Under the pieces are notes generated by a model. That model was given only the letters and a program-made list of their open reading frames with translations. It did no database searches and had not been told where the DNA came from. Positions 10,461 through 21,166 of a DNA stretch of 64,000 nucleotides are shown here, one piece after another. The stretch covers positions 1,074,010 through 1,138,009 of the forward strand of contig CAXAMN010013891.1 in NCBI GenBank assembly GCA_963970005.1, read 5' to 3'. Position 1 is the stretch's first letter. Every line of letters begins with the position of its first letter. A program made the position numbers and the translations under genes. Source of the DNA: Durusdinium trenchii (taxonomy: Eukaryota; Sar; Dinophyceae; Suessiales; Symbiodiniaceae).

Positions 10461-10747
10461 GTCGTGTCACCTCACCGCGTGTGTCGCTTGCACCGTTTGG
10501 GAGTAAGGTCGTGTCATTAGGGCACCGTTTGGTTGGGCAGGGGAGAGTTGCCCACACTCGGGGGTGTTTGTCCTTCCCGGAATGGTTGGAGGCAACAACA
10601 GGCTTTGCTGCTGGAAGAAGATCTTGAGTAACCAAAAGCTGATGCACGGTGGAGTGGGACCCAAAACTGAACGAATGGAGTCTGCATGCAGGACCCGGCG
10701 AGCCTGCCGGATAAGAAGGTGAGGTGTTGTGGTATGAGTCGGTATGA

Positions 10748-10840
10748 GTGTGCATTAAAATGGGGTTCGACCCCGCCAGGGCCAGGAACCCCTGGAAGGT
10801 TCGCAAAATAGTCTACCCATTAAGTTGGGGACCTCCCTGT
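10748..10840. mobile_element. ATTAAAAT-type palindromic element (copy 1)
   Basis: Shares ATTAAAAT.GGG, AAGGTTCG.AAAATAG, AGTCTACCCA, CAGGGCCAGG and a CTCCCTGT end with the copy at 20755-20851, in partly shuffled order. Non-coding; about 90-100 bases. Confidence 0.5.
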
Positions 10841-11062
10841 CAGCGGTCATCGCCAACCTCGGATGATGTGAAGTTCATCGATGTCCACACACCAGACGAG
10901 CTCTGAAATCGGGTTTCTGGTGAAATCATGAGACCAAGATGGCATGCATAAGGTTCAAAGGCTGGTTAGAGGCACAGACTGCGCAGACTGGATTTGGTAG
11001 GTGGGAAAAACGGGTCGAAAACCATGTGTTGATTGGTCGAGTTGCTTTCGTTGGATCCACAG

Positions 11063-11206
11063 GGACACTTGGATCATCGTGGATCAACCTGCCGCGCGGA
11101 AGGACTCGCCTGTGATGAGAGGGACCGAGATGAGGCACCGAGGATCCTCATTGCTGAGAAGCATGAGGCCACGGCGGGTGGAGAGACTTCTGTGATCCTT
11201 GATGGA
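11063..11206 (+). CDS. Well-bounded acidic exon
   Basis: The acceptor TGGATCCACAG|GGACAC is followed by a frame reading GHLDHRGSTCRAEGLACDER, then DRDEAPRILIAEKHEATAGG and ETSVILDG. It ends in phase at GATGGA|GTGAGT, a perfect donor. Exactly 144 bases, 48 codons. Unknown family, but one of the most reliable exons of the left half. Confidence 0.6.
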
Positions 11207-11528
11207 GTGAGTCCCTAAATACAGAGAGCAGCATAGAGCAACTCTGCGCGTGATGAGTTTTGACAGACTGATGCAACTGATGCGAAGGACGTCGAAGCTT
11301 TCAGTTGAAACAAGCCTTGTTTGAAGATTGAAGTATAGCTTGCCCTTGGTATGCCACCTGGCAGTACCAACTCCATGTTTGGATCTGAGCTTCCATGACA
11401 ATTCCACCAAACTGAATTGATCAGAGATATCCACAGCGGTATTCTTTAGTTAAGGTCCATGATCAGATCCCAGATGTTGGCTGCAAATCCACTTAAGTGA
11501 TGGATCCTTGCTCTTCATTGTCATGAAG

Positions 11529-11592
11529 GTCCCCTTCTTCTCCGGATCGAAACCCAAAGTCTAGGCACCTTGCACCCTGAGATTAGGCGGGT
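11529..11592 (+). CDS. Short possible exon before GTAAGT
   Basis: The frame EGPLLLRIETQSLGTLHPEI runs to a GTGTAAGT donor-like site. A minus-strand frame here (VQQGEEKRPELSDRTYTRLI) is also convincing, so strand is undecided. Confidence 0.25.
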
Positions 11593-14263
11593 GTAAGTCC
11601 TGTCCGACAGCTCCGGTCGCTTTTCTTCGCCTTGTTGGACCTTGAACACCTCAAGAATCTTTGCAGAAGACATCTGAAGACATCTGAAGACTTCAGACCT
11701 CACCGGCAGAAGTGACGACCGAAGGAGTGGAACACTCGACCCCTTCAGACCTCGAGAACACTCGCTCCCCACGCCGGTCGGGACGGGGCATCGCCTCCGG
11801 CTTCGGTTTCACACCATCCTTTGCGAGTGAAGAAGGAAGCAGTTCGGTGTTTATGCTGTAGACTGCTTGGATGCGGGTTTGACCAAAAAGTGTTTTTGTT
11901 TACAAAGCACTTCACTAATCCACCATGTTATTTTTAAAAAAGACCCTTATTATTGCTAGCAATCATGATCGACAACAACATCAACTACATAGTGCGGTAT
12001 GGTGCGTGCTTAGTTTAGATTTATATACTGTATGAGTGGCAAAACAACCATAACTGTATAAACACCGATCCACCGATGGATCCACCGATCCACCGATGTC
12101 CCAGTCGAAACGTCTCAGACATTGTCTGACCCGTTGCTTTCACCCTGCCTTCCGAAGAGCGGAGAGACCGCTCCAGAAGAGCCGAGACGGTGTCCGTTTC
12201 CGAAGAGCGATGAGCGAGCCGATGAGCGAAGGGTCGGGTCGTGCAGGTCCATCAGTTGCTGCAAGAGGAGCACTGGACCTTGTCCACCAGCTCCATGGAA
12301 GCTGCCTGCCTCTCCACTCAGCCCAGGTCTGGACCTGCGTGGCTTGTGTGGGGTGTGTTTGAGTAGTTGCTTTGCCGGGCGTTTGAGCAGCGAAAGAGGA
12401 AGACACCAGCAGGTTTTTGACACTGCTCATATTGAGGGAGGGTGGTCATGTAGAATACTGCAAATTTAAATCTAAAAAAGGCTTTGGAAAGTATGCTGAT
12501 TGGTAAAGGTTCATTGGTTGGTTTACTAGACTCTGTGTTTGTTCGATTCCCACAAACAAAGCTTGACCATACGTGAAGGTAAAGAATATTGCAACATGTT
12601 GCAAACCATCCTCGGTTGCTCATAGTGTTGGATAGTCACATGCCTGCCCTTCGTCTTCAGAAATGCGATTGACAGAACATTCAGGAAAGGTTCTGTTTGG
12701 ATCGAGACAACCCATCTTTTTCAGCTTGAAAACAGACGACTTGGCACCGTCCTCTCCGTCGCCAGGTTCCATGCGAGTGGCCTCCGCGGCATCTCCTTGC
12801 AGTGTGCCCATGAGGCGATTGGTTCGGCATGTCACCACGTGCTGAACCGAGGAGGGTGGACGTTTCTGCAACAGAAGTTCCCATTGGAAAAGCATCTTTA
12901 TGCCTGAGGGCTGCTGCCCCCTGAAGATATAGACAGATTCAATTTACAACGGCTCTGGTTTCTAGTTGTGCTGGCCATCCAAAGACCTCCTTCTCGCTCC
13001 CATGGCCACAGGGATGCGAGAGTGTCCTGGTCGGCGAGGGCAGCCGCGCTCTGCGCTGTGGGGGCAATGAGACTGCCGAGTTGGAAGCTCAGCAAGCCTG
13101 ACTCGGAACCTAGGTCCTTCCACCTTTAAAGGCAGTTGGGCCTTCACAACAATGTTACACCTACAACGAAAAGGACATGGTGCCCATGAAGTTCATTGGG
13201 AAGGATCGGCCTTCTCCCGAAGACTGGGCCGGTCCATCGAGGACGTCGCGACGTGGTCGCTCTGCGCCTGCTCGCTCGAGGTTGAAGCTCCATGGTGGGC
13301 CCTGGCACCTCGCCACCTCTTTAGACCAAGGAGTTTGGGCCACGCGCCCGGCCGGGGCGCCGAGTGCGGGCGCGCGCATATGCGCGGCAGCCGTGGACTG
13401 TTCTTGGCGGTTCGGGAGTTGGTGTTCGTACCCAGGGAGTGCTAACCTTTCATTTGTTTGGCATGTTTTTTTTTCCAGGAACAGGACGGTTAGAGTCTAT
13501 GAAGGAATTTGACGTAATGTTCATGTTCCTAGATTGGAGAATCTCTGGGATCCAAACTGAGATGGTCATGAAAGCTGCAGGTCCAAGTGGATGCCATGGA
13601 TCTGTGGCCCGCCCGTTGCGGAACGAAGATAACGAAGCACCGCCGTGCTAGAGTGTGTACATCCACCATCCGATCTTCACTGTCCAGCTTCCTAATCCGA
13701 TGGATGTTCGTCACGACCCGCAACTTGAGCTGAGCAAATGCTTCGTCCACTGAGCAAGTCTGGTACAATGGAGGAATTGCAAATGTGTGGATCTTCGTAA
13801 TGGTTTTAGCCTGTGCGAGCGTCCTTTGTTGTTCTGAGTGAAGTTCAGGCTTGCCCTAGAAGGGTTCAGTGCAAGTTCCTTGAGGTTAAGTATGAGTGAA
13901 GTTGAGTTAAGTGGATGAAATAGCAACTATTGACTATGATCAAAAGGGTCTAGTCTATCATGAAGCAGGAATGGAGCCGTATAAATGACCTACACAATCC
14001 CACAATTGTATCCTCTTCCAGAGGTTTTCCAAGTTCGGCTTACATCTTGCTCCAGACCTCTGTGTATATCCCCAACTCCCCAACCCTCCAAAACAAAGAA
14101 CGAGTTTCCTCCAAGATATTCCACGAACTCGCTAGAAAAGCATCGACCTTCCCCCCCAAAGGCCTGGCCTCTCTAGGCGCCCAGACCGACTGAGTTGGAG
14201 CTGATTTTCGGCTCCGGCCGAGCGGTGGCGACTTGAAAGGCGACCCAAATACGACCTGCTGAG
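11593..14263. other. Long intron/spacer with ambiguous coding-like blocks
   Basis: GC-rich stretches at 12110-12340, 13000-13100 and 13190-13440 are open in several frames without decisive borders. At 13529-13740 a minus frame (VDEAFAQLKLRVVTNIHRIR...) reads best and may be a minus-strand exon. Short tandem motifs: GAAGACATCT at ~11667 and GATCCACCGATG at ~12065-12098. Confidence 0.35.
13585..13755 (-). CDS. Possible minus-strand exon, helical
   Basis: Minus frame reading VDEAFAQLKLRVVTNIHRIR then KLDSEDRMVDVHTLARRCFV, preceded on that strand by TTGCTCAG, an acceptor-like site. Balanced charge and helical pattern. A + frame over the same bases is open too (MDLWPARCGTKITKHRRARV). Family unknown. 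Confidence 0.35.
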
Positions 14264-14476
14264 GCAGAGTCGAGTCCGGTCTTGTTGCATCCAGGACGGA
14301 GCGGGCGAGCTGCGAGCGGAGCGGACGAGTGTCGCAGGGTTCTTGGTGCTGGGTCCGCAGACCTAGAGGTGCCTTGCTTGGAATAGGATGGAGAACAAGC
14401 GACACTGAGGACTTTTTGGATCAATTTGCTGAAACACCTCACGAACCCCTACCTGAAAGACGTGTTAACCTCCCTG
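14264..14476 (+). CDS. Candidate exon, unknown protein
   Basis: Open + frame starting just after an in-frame TGA. The first half is Arg/Ser-rich; the second half reads WRTSDTEDFLDQFAETPHEP then LPERRVNLPG up to CTG|GTTCTG. It is the first of three neighbouring + exons (14.3, 14.6, 15.0 kb) that may belong to one gene. A minus frame of 121 codons overlaps. Confidence 0.45.
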
Positions 14477-14617
14477 GTTCTGACACGTTTCCAACATTTT
14501 CCAACCTCGTGCATTGCGATGATCATCCAAGAATTCTCAAGAATTCTATATATAAATGCTCCTTAAGATCAAAGTACATGATCTGGTGATGCTTGGAAAC
14601 CACCTCTCACTTCCCAG

Positions 14618-14834
14618 CTCGCCACTGGCACATCCCCGGATCTTCACCCACTCGCGAGCGATTCGCGAATCGGCGAGAGCAGTCGTACCGAAGGATCTGA
14701 TGGCTGGGCCGGGTGAGCCTAGTCTTTCGGGCCATGGACGTGTCCCAGAACAATGGGTTGTTGCTCGGGGTGATGTTCATGGTCCTTTCAGAAAGCAATT
14801 GGCCGAATTCGGAGGGATGGAGATCGAGGGATGA
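14618..14834 (+). CDS. Candidate exon ending GGMEIEG
   Basis: The acceptor CACCTCTCACTTCCCAG|CTCGCC opens a frame reading IRESARAVVPKDLMAGPGEP, then GRVPEQWVVARGDVHGPFRK and QLAEFGGMEIEG, followed by TGA 832-834 or a nearby donor. Composition is that of a folded globular domain. No family recognised with confidence. Confidence 0.55.
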
Positions 14835-14978
14835 GGCAACCCTCACATACTGTGCAAGCAGCTGTGACGCTGCGAATCTGCAGACGACCCCGACAACGAC
14901 CCGATTCTGGATACCAAAACTAAGTGCCTTTCCAAGATGTGATGCAATTCTCCAGAACCTCTAAAAGCCACTTCCAAA

Positions 14979-15167
14979 AAGCTCCGCATTGCTCCGCGCT
15001 TCCGCCGGAGATTGCCTTGCTTCGGTGTTTCCGTCGCTCGCTTCGCGCCGACCTGTGAGGTCCCAGCTCTGCAGTTGGCCGAGCATCCCGCAGCTTCGGA
15101 CCAACGCCTCTTGGATCGGCTGCAGGCGAGGCGAGGCGAATTAAGCGGCTCGCTTCACGTCCGATGA
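14979..15167 (+). CDS. Candidate exon, QRLLDRLQARRGEL helix
   Basis: Frame ending at TGA 15165-15167 with CEVPALQLAEHPAASDQRLL then DRLQARRGELSGSLHVR, a clearly natural sequence. The upstream Arg-rich portion may be intron. Probably the same gene as the two preceding exons. The minus strand is also open, with poorer composition. Confidence 0.45.
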   Translation, partial: KLRIAPRFRRRLPCFGVSVARFAPTCEVPALQLAEHPAASDQRLLDRLQARRGELSGSLHVR

Positions 15168-17412
15168 AACCGTGGCTCCACGGCCTGTTTTTTGGTGTGG
15201 TGACCACATCCGGGATGGTTTCTTGTTCCACCAGGAGGAGCATCTCTGGTGTGCAGGCGTATCAGAGATGTGGTCGGGTGAAACAGGTACTTTGGATGTA
15301 TAGGTTTCTATAGGTCACATGGTCCGAAATCCCAAGGAGATCTTCCTGGAAATTCTTTCAAGGCGTTGGTCAATCAACTTGACTTCCCAAAATCTCTTCA
15401 ATATAATGGGCCATTAAACAGTGGCCTCTCCACCCAAGTGAGGATTGCCGCGGATTGCATTACTTCAAGCTCAGTGAACATGGAAGGTAGCAGAGATTAG
15501 CAGAGCATGGCAGGGCAGCTGATTCATGGGGGAGAGGTTTATTCTATTCAATAATGGTTCTTCAAGCAAAAGTGACGGTTTCTTACTGCAGGTGATATTA
15601 TCACATAATCCACCAAATGCGGCCAATCATGTAGTGAAATGTGCTGATCACATTCGATGTGCTTGCATGTTCATGTTGTTCTCTACAGAACACATCTTCA
15701 ATATGCCAAGCATCAGCGCCGTTTTCTGCAAAAGCCACGCAGGATGGCGGCCTATTGGCCATGAGTCATGCAGGAGCGGTAAAAGAGGGGGAGTCAGGAA
15801 TTTCTTATCTGACCTGTTCCAAACATGTTCAACTTGAATAGAAGTTGAGGCTGTTCAAGAGAACCCAAAATAACCCAAATGCAAGCCGGATGGAGAAAAA
15901 CAAGCGCCAACAATTCACAAGCTGAAACCTGTAGCTCACTTTTCAGATCCCCATTTAGGAGACTTCTTGAAGTCAGGTTTTCATGTTTGTATTTGAATTT
16001 ACGGGACGATTTTGGGATGGACCACCTCCTCCCTTCATCTAAACAAACTTGGCGGATTCCTCCCAGGAGTCTGACAACATGAGCATTTGATAGAGACAGG
16101 AATCATCGAAAAGACCACTCAAAAACTGGCCCACACGGAAGGTACATTTGCCCTTCCTGAAAACCACCAGTGCTTGGACAAAAACGAGGGCCATCAAGTC
16201 CTCACATGGGAAGGATAGGAAGCGTAGCCCCGCAGCTCCACCCAACGCCTCTCGGCCTGGTCCGCTCCACCGATTGAAAGGACGGATCCATGCATGGCAG
16301 CCACAAGCATCGTCCTCATCCTGGCTCCCTTCAGGCAGGATCCAGCCCGGCTCGCTGTGGGAAAACAACACCAGCCAGGGGTGAAGTCCAACATTTTGCA
16401 GGTGAAGAGCTAAGTGTTTTCTCCATCGGATCTTGTAGGATGTGCCACTCCCCACTCTATGAACAGCTTCTGGGAGGATCGTGTTGTCAGAAGGAAACCC
16501 TCTTGAGATTTTGAGCACGTTATGTACTCAGCTCTCTTTTGTATTTTGTGGTCATTTGTGGAGATCTTTTCAGAAGGATCGAAGTCTCACAAGAAGAGGA
16601 AATGACACTCACCGTTTTATTTCATTTTCTCTGTGTGTTGGGTTTAGTTTGCCATGTCATGTGGTCGACTTGATTTGGAATCCCCCCTAGACTCCACTGG
16701 GATTTGTTTGGAATTCTGTCATGTGTTCTATGGCTCTGATGTATTTGGTCTTGAAGTATCTTGGCCTCTTTAGTGTTCGATCGTCCGGAGGAGTTGACGT
16801 AAAATATCAAGTCCACCACGGGCAGAGAGATGGAGGAGTTGGACGTAAACCTGATGCGTGAAGATGGTTTACGTCCTTGCTGCCTTGTTTGGGTGTTTTT
16901 TTTGAACATTGAGTTCTTTGCTTCGAATGACTCCTTATAATGTGTCGTCAGGTTGCAATTCAGCATGTTGGAGGAAAACATTGTGGGGCGGCCGCTCTTC
17001 TCCTTTTGAGACTTAAGGCCTTGAGGCGTGGATTGTTCCCATGAATTTGGCAACGAACTGTATCACCAGGTGAACTGGCATTGATGATGCGGAGTGCAGC
17101 TTTTGGGGAAGAACTTGCTTGGCCTAAAAGCGCAAAGCGTATGGGGGGGTTCTCAGGTTTGCAGAAGTGTCTATCCGCAGGGATTTGTAAGGTCTCTTGG
17201 TTGTTGGTAAGCCTGAAGCAACAGCAGAGCAACAAGAGTAAATACGCGTTGATACAATTATATACGAAGTATATACTGTAGGTTGGTGCAGAGGCATGCC
17301 AATTGTTCAAAACTTTGGTTGAATGATGTTGAGTGGTTTGACCGCCAGGAACAGCTAGGGTGTTGTGTTGCACGTGGTGCTTTGCTCACTTGGACACCTG
17401 TGCAAAGTTCCG
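15168..17412. other. Spacer/intron before the HNH gene
   Basis: No + exon with good borders. A minus ORF at 16039-16518 looks coding-like and is listed separately. The rest shows no repeats or motifs I can support. Confidence 0.35.
16039..16518 (-). CDS. Possible minus-strand ORF, unknown protein
   Basis: 159 codons, rich in aromatic and hydrophobic residues with natural order (LHPWLVLFSHSEPGWILPEG, EDLMALVFVQALVVFRKGKC). The + strand opposite is open for 78 codons but is Ser/Pro-rich. No domain recognised. It would be convergent with the HNH gene. Coding status uncertain. Confidence 0.35.
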   Translation of the reverse strand: MLKISRGFPSDNTILPEAVHRVGSGTSYKIRWRKHLALHLQNVGLHPWLVLFSHSEPGWILPEGSQDEDDACGCHAWIRPFNRWSGPGREALGGAAGLRFLSFPCEDLMALVFVQALVVFRKGKCTFRVGQFLSGLFDDSCLYQMLMLSDSWEESAKFV

Positions 17413-18591
17413 ATGCTGACAACATGGCCAGCATCGTGTGGTGTGTGCATCCCTTGGCCAGTTGTGCGGCGATACTTCACCTTTCAACATTCCAGAGGGT
17501 GTTGGCAGGTAAGTTCACTTGGAAGACTCTGCGACACTAAAGGCGTTGTTTCGTTTGGGTCTCCCCATGCAAGTGGGTACAAGGCGATCAAGATTTGCAA
17601 GCAGATGTGGCGAGTTCATCGTGTGGTGAAGATAACCTTTCACGGGCTTCCCCAAACTGGAGAAGCCTGGCAAGTTAATCATGTGGATGGCGACCGATCC
17701 AACAACAGGTTAGACAACCTGGAGTATGTATCCCGCGGCGAGAATATTCGTCATTCATACTCCAGCCTTTCTAGGTGTAGTTCAGGGCCTGCACAATCGA
17801 AGACTGTGCTCTCAAGACCTGTTGGGTCTGCGAACTGGACAACACACCCTTCTATCACAGCGGCAGCTCGGCAGCTGGGCATGAGCACAGAAAGCGTTTC
17901 AAGATGCAGCCGCAAGAATTCTGCAGCCAAGGGCTATGAGTTTAGGCTCCCAAGCCTGCGTGACATGTCTTTGCCCGAAGAAGAATGGAAGCAAATGGTC
18001 CACCCGATATCAGGTGCTTTAGTGCCGGGAAGGATGGTCAGTTCTCTTGGCCGCGTGACATCACGCTATGGATTAACAAGCAGAGGGCACAAAACATTGA
18101 TGGGGTATTACACGACTGGATTGACAATAAATGCCTGCTACCACAATATGCTTGTTCATCGCTTGGTGGCTGTTGCCTTTCATGGTCCACCACCTTCAAA
18201 GGATCAAACGTTTGTGAACCACAAAGATCTGGACAAAGGCAACAATGCTGCGAACAATCTGGAGTGGGTCTCTTCTGCGGAAAATCGAGCTCATTTTCTT
18301 GCAGCCTCCACCCTTGGGCGCGGAACCCGTGTAAAGCCTGTTTGGAGCCGGCAACAAGATACAAATGATGCGTGGAGGTGGCATCAATCCTTTACAAGTG
18401 CTGAGCATGAACTTGGTCTTTGCAGAGATAGCATTTCTCGATGTGTGCGGGGCCTGCAGCGGCAAACCTGCGGATTTGAGTTCCAGCTTGCAGACGCAAC
18501 GGAGACCATCTCTTCGCTCCCGGGCGAAGAGTGGCGTGACGTGGACGTGGGGTTGCTCCAAAGAGACAGAGAAATCCGTGGGTTTCGTTGA
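17413..18591 (+). CDS. Tandem NUMOD4-HNH-IENR1-like homing endonuclease-type protein
   Basis: An uninterrupted 392-codon frame from ATG 17413 to TGA 18589-18591. Two full modules are visible. Module 1: NUMOD4-like WQVSSLGRLCD (res ~31-41), HNH core VHRVVKITFHG with VNHVDGDRSNN...DNLEYVS (~68-107), then an IENR1-like segment ITAAARQLGMSTESVSRC (~148-165) with KGYEFRL. Module 2: EEWKQMV...MVSSLGRV (~190-215), HNH core VHRLVAVAFHG with VNHKDLDKGNN...NNLEWVS (~248-287), then SFTSAEHELGLCRDSISRCV (~326-345) and CGFEFQL. A third module starts (GEEWRDV, ~371) and breaks off. HNH histidines and asparagines are present in both copies. Such proteins nick or cut DNA in phage and organellar homing systems; the role in a nuclear eukaryotic genome is unknown. 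After the stop the same frame stays open 34 codons. No intron is needed; the upstream frame from TTG 17365 is also open, but ATG 17413 is the first Met. Confidence 0.88.
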   Translation: MLTTWPASCGVCIPWPVVRRYFTFQHSRGCWQVSSLGRLCDTKGVVSFGSPHASGYKAIKICKQMWRVHRVVKITFHGLPQTGEAWQVNHVDGDRSNNRLDNLEYVSRGENIRHSYSSLSRCSSGPAQSKTVLSRPVGSANWTTHPSITAAARQLGMSTESVSRCSRKNSAAKGYEFRLPSLRDMSLPEEEWKQMVHPISGALVPGRMVSSLGRVTSRYGLTSRGHKTLMGYYTTGLTINACYHNMLVHRLVAVAFHGPPPSKDQTFVNHKDLDKGNNAANNLEWVSSAENRAHFLAASTLGRGTRVKPVWSRQQDTNDAWRWHQSFTSAEHELGLCRDSISRCVRGLQRQTCGFEFQLADATETISSLPGEEWRDVDVGLLQRDREIRGFR

Positions 18592-19799
18592 CCCCACACT
18601 GAACCCCATGGGCTGAAGTTGGAGAAGTTTGATCCCCGTGCACGGGAGGAATCCTTACCGCCATTTGCACTATTGGACAAGGAGTGGCAATGAGTCCGTG
18701 GGCAAGCCAGCAACGGCTCAGTTTGCAGTAAGGGCGGGAGCACTCTTTCATTCGAACATGTTGATTTTGTTGATGACCATCCAGGGATACGGGTTCTTTG
18801 GGCCTATTAGGTTTCACTAGCTGCACGCTTTGGTCCATGAGGCCATTGACATGAACCCTTCGAAAGAAAGATGCTCCTTTGGCGGTGAGGAATTCAACTA
18901 CCCAACTTGACAGCCGCAATGGACCGGCTTCCCACTCAGCCCAGGACCTGTGAGATGTTATAAGCTTTAGAAACATGCATATAAATAATCTAGAATGTGT
19001 ATTGTATATTTTAATATATATATATATTATATATATATATACATGTGCATCTATGTGTGCTTCGAATCAGCAAAATAGGTCCTCGTGCCTCCATCGCTGC
19101 GCCAATCACCAGTTGCTTCGCCCTCGCGCGCGCCAGGCTGGTCCTATGACCTCCCTGATGATTTAGGCTTAAGGCGCAGCTGAGAATCAATTGTGTGTGG
19201 AAAGGTCGCAACGGATCTGCAACGAGGGAACGAACTAGAAATTTGTCCAGCGCCCTGGAATGACTAAAGGATCATATTTGGAACAGTGTATACCCTAATT
19301 AGGCGTCCTGGCCCACCATTAATTTAATAGGCTTTACCGAATCAACTAAGGATTTTGCACTACAAACACCAGGTCAACCTTTTCTTAAATGGTCTTGGAA
19401 GTCTAGGGTATATAGTCAGTATGTTTGCGTGTGCTTTTGCTTCCGTACTATTTTCATCATGTTTCATCTATTTTCCTCACCTTCCTGTTTTGGTGCGGGC
19501 AGTGGGAGGGCATGGTGAGCCCGGGTCAGAGCAGGGTAAAATGATTTGCCAAAGGAGTCTTGAGGGCCCTCGGGAGTGCCACGATGCCGTTCTCAGCCAT
19601 CGAGTGTGCGTGTTTCGTTCCTAGATCCAATTTCTCCCACCTCTGTTCAGAGGTTTTTGGGAGCCTATACGGGACCCACGCTTGGGCTCCATGTTTTGAA
19701 AAGCACACACTTCAACCAATAGTATAGTCTATAGTGGACACCGACAAACCTCGGTCTTTGGCCCATTTTCGTTGGAGCCACCCCTGTTGATCCGTCTCT
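18592..19799. other. 3' flank of HNH gene and AT-rich spacer
   Basis: The frame of the HNH gene continues after TGA with LKLEKFDPRAREESLPPF...DKEW before a second stop, possibly a relic of an earlier, longer C-terminus. An (AT)n tract lies at ~19012-19041. Confidence 0.4.
19330..19410. mobile_element. ACTAAGGATTTTGCACTAC repeat (copy 1)
   Basis: Carries AACTAAGGATTTTGCACTAC, a CACCAGGTCAACC block and AAATGGTCTTGGAAGTC. The same blocks in the same order recur near 25350, 44770 and (inverted) 61760. Non-coding dispersed repeat. Confidence 0.6.
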
Positions 19800-19892
19800 G
19801 TGTCGCTGCCCCGCCAGTTGGACTGGCCTTTGCACCGCGGGCAGCAGCTTGATCCTTTTGGGACAGGCCGCAGGCGACCGGGTCGGCGCCAG
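19800..19892 (+). CDS. Short candidate exon with GCCAG|GTGGGT donor
   Basis: Frame SLPRQLDWPLHRGQQLDPFG then TGRRRPGRRQ, ending precisely at CGCCAG|GTGGGT. The 5' border is unclear. Basic, GC-rich. Unknown product. Confidence 0.35.
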
Positions 19893-20183
19893 GTGGGTAC
19901 AGGTCTCTTGATCCGAAACCAAAGACCAAGGGTGAAAGCTGACAGACCACCCCGACAAACAAAGAGGAAAGTCATCTCTCCAACCATCTCCAACCACTTA
20001 GTCACTTCGGGGCAACTTTCGTTTGCGTTTGGAGAGTAATCTGTTCAAAACGAATTCAACTTGACGAAACGACCAATCCAAGTTTTGATCAAAGCCCAAC
20101 CCAGAGGCTATAGCTCCATCACCCTAAGAACCCTTGGACTTATTCGATTCCATTGGTTTCTCAAGTCAAGTCTGCGGTTTCAG

Positions 20184-20319
20184 TGGGGGTTCCTGTGGAG
20201 GCACTCCAAACTCAAGGAACGCCAAAAGAATTCCGGACATTTGTGCACATTCTGTAGACGAGCAGCTGCTGAAGGCGTTGGTGGAAGCAGAAATGGCTAA
20301 ACAACTTAAGCAAACATAA
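20184..20319 (+). CDS. Candidate terminal exon, coiled-helix end
   Basis: The acceptor TGCGGTTTCAG|TGGGGG is followed by a frame giving NSRNAKRIPDICAHSVDEQL then LKALVEAEMAKQLKQT and TAA 20317-20319. The helical, charged ending is convincing. A second frame after the same acceptor (FLWRHSKLKERQKNSGHLCT) is also open, as is the long minus frame listed among rejected items. Confidence 0.4.
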
Positions 20320-20754
20320 GGTTGGAGGCCATCGTTTCTGGGTTGGAGGCCATCGCAGTCCAAACCCTGTCTTAGGGCAGTACCTACCCAGATGCAGTGC
20401 TCGATTTCGGGATGGTGGCTATTTGCTATTCCAGTCAGGCGAGCTTCGACCCCAAGTTCCAGATGTCCGGCAGTCCGACAAGACGCTGGTTGGAAAATCC
20501 ACATCCCAACTGGACATCCACCCTCCAAACAGGGCCGATGCTGGGGATTTGCCAGCCATCCAGTCTCTTCCACATCGCACGTTTCGTCCACACGTGGAGG
20601 CAAAGTGGAAGTTTGGCGTTTATCGCTGCCAGCACTGAGGGGCAGCGCTTGAGATGCCTGGATACAAAAATGCCACTGAGAATAATCGCAGAACAGATTG
20701 TATCCCACATGCTCATCACGTGTCCCCACCATGGAAGGCCTGTTTGGGGTGTGT

Positions 20755-20851
20755 ATTAAAATAGGGAGACCTCTCAGTTCGACCCACCCTAGAAGGTTCG
20801 GAAAATAGACCAGTCTACCCAGCCAGGGCCAGGGTGTCTCCCTGTTGAAAT
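20755..20851. mobile_element. ATTAAAAT-type palindromic element (copy 2)
   Basis: Ends ATTAAAATAGGGAGAC (20755-20770) and GTCTCCCTGTTGAAAT (20836-20851) are inverse copies at 13 of 16 positions. The interior shares AAGGTTCG.AAAATAG and GCCAGGGCCAGG with 10748-10840. Confidence 0.6.
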
Positions 20852-21078
20852 AGACACACATGTATAGTTTTAGTTACTTCATCAGCCCCATTGCTACAAG
20901 CTTTGAAGAATTTCAACCAGCAAAGTGACCGCACTTGGAATCAACGGGAAAGCGGGTTCCACAAAACGGATTGGAAAAAACATCATCTTAAGGGTCTTCA
21001 ACTGTGGCCCCTTCATCGGTCGCTCGTCTGACCCGGTGATCGAAGAGTTTTTGGGTTCACCCTCCCATACCCTCCCTA

Positions 21079-21166
21079 TACCAGGACCTTCCAAGTCCGG
21101 TGGTTTTTGGGCACCCCTTGACCTCTAAGAGGCTGTTTATAGACACCTCTTGGTGCCGGTCCTGGT
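21079..21166. mobile_element. CCAGGACC palindromic element, copy A1 (inverted orientation)
   Basis: 88 bases with ACCAGGACCTTCC at the left and GGTCCTGGT at the right. The interior carries TCCGGTGGTTTTTGG and GGCTGTTTATAGACACCTCTT, the inverse of the family interior seen at 29429, 31526 and 43252. Confidence 0.75.

Noticed and set aside
18392-18976. 194-codon minus ORF overlapping the HNH gene end
   Set aside because: Over half is the antisense mirror of the HNH coding sequence.
20166-20861. 231-codon minus ORF
   Set aside because: Its start lies within the palindromic element 20755-20851 and it runs over a better-supported + exon (20184-20319); likely chance.
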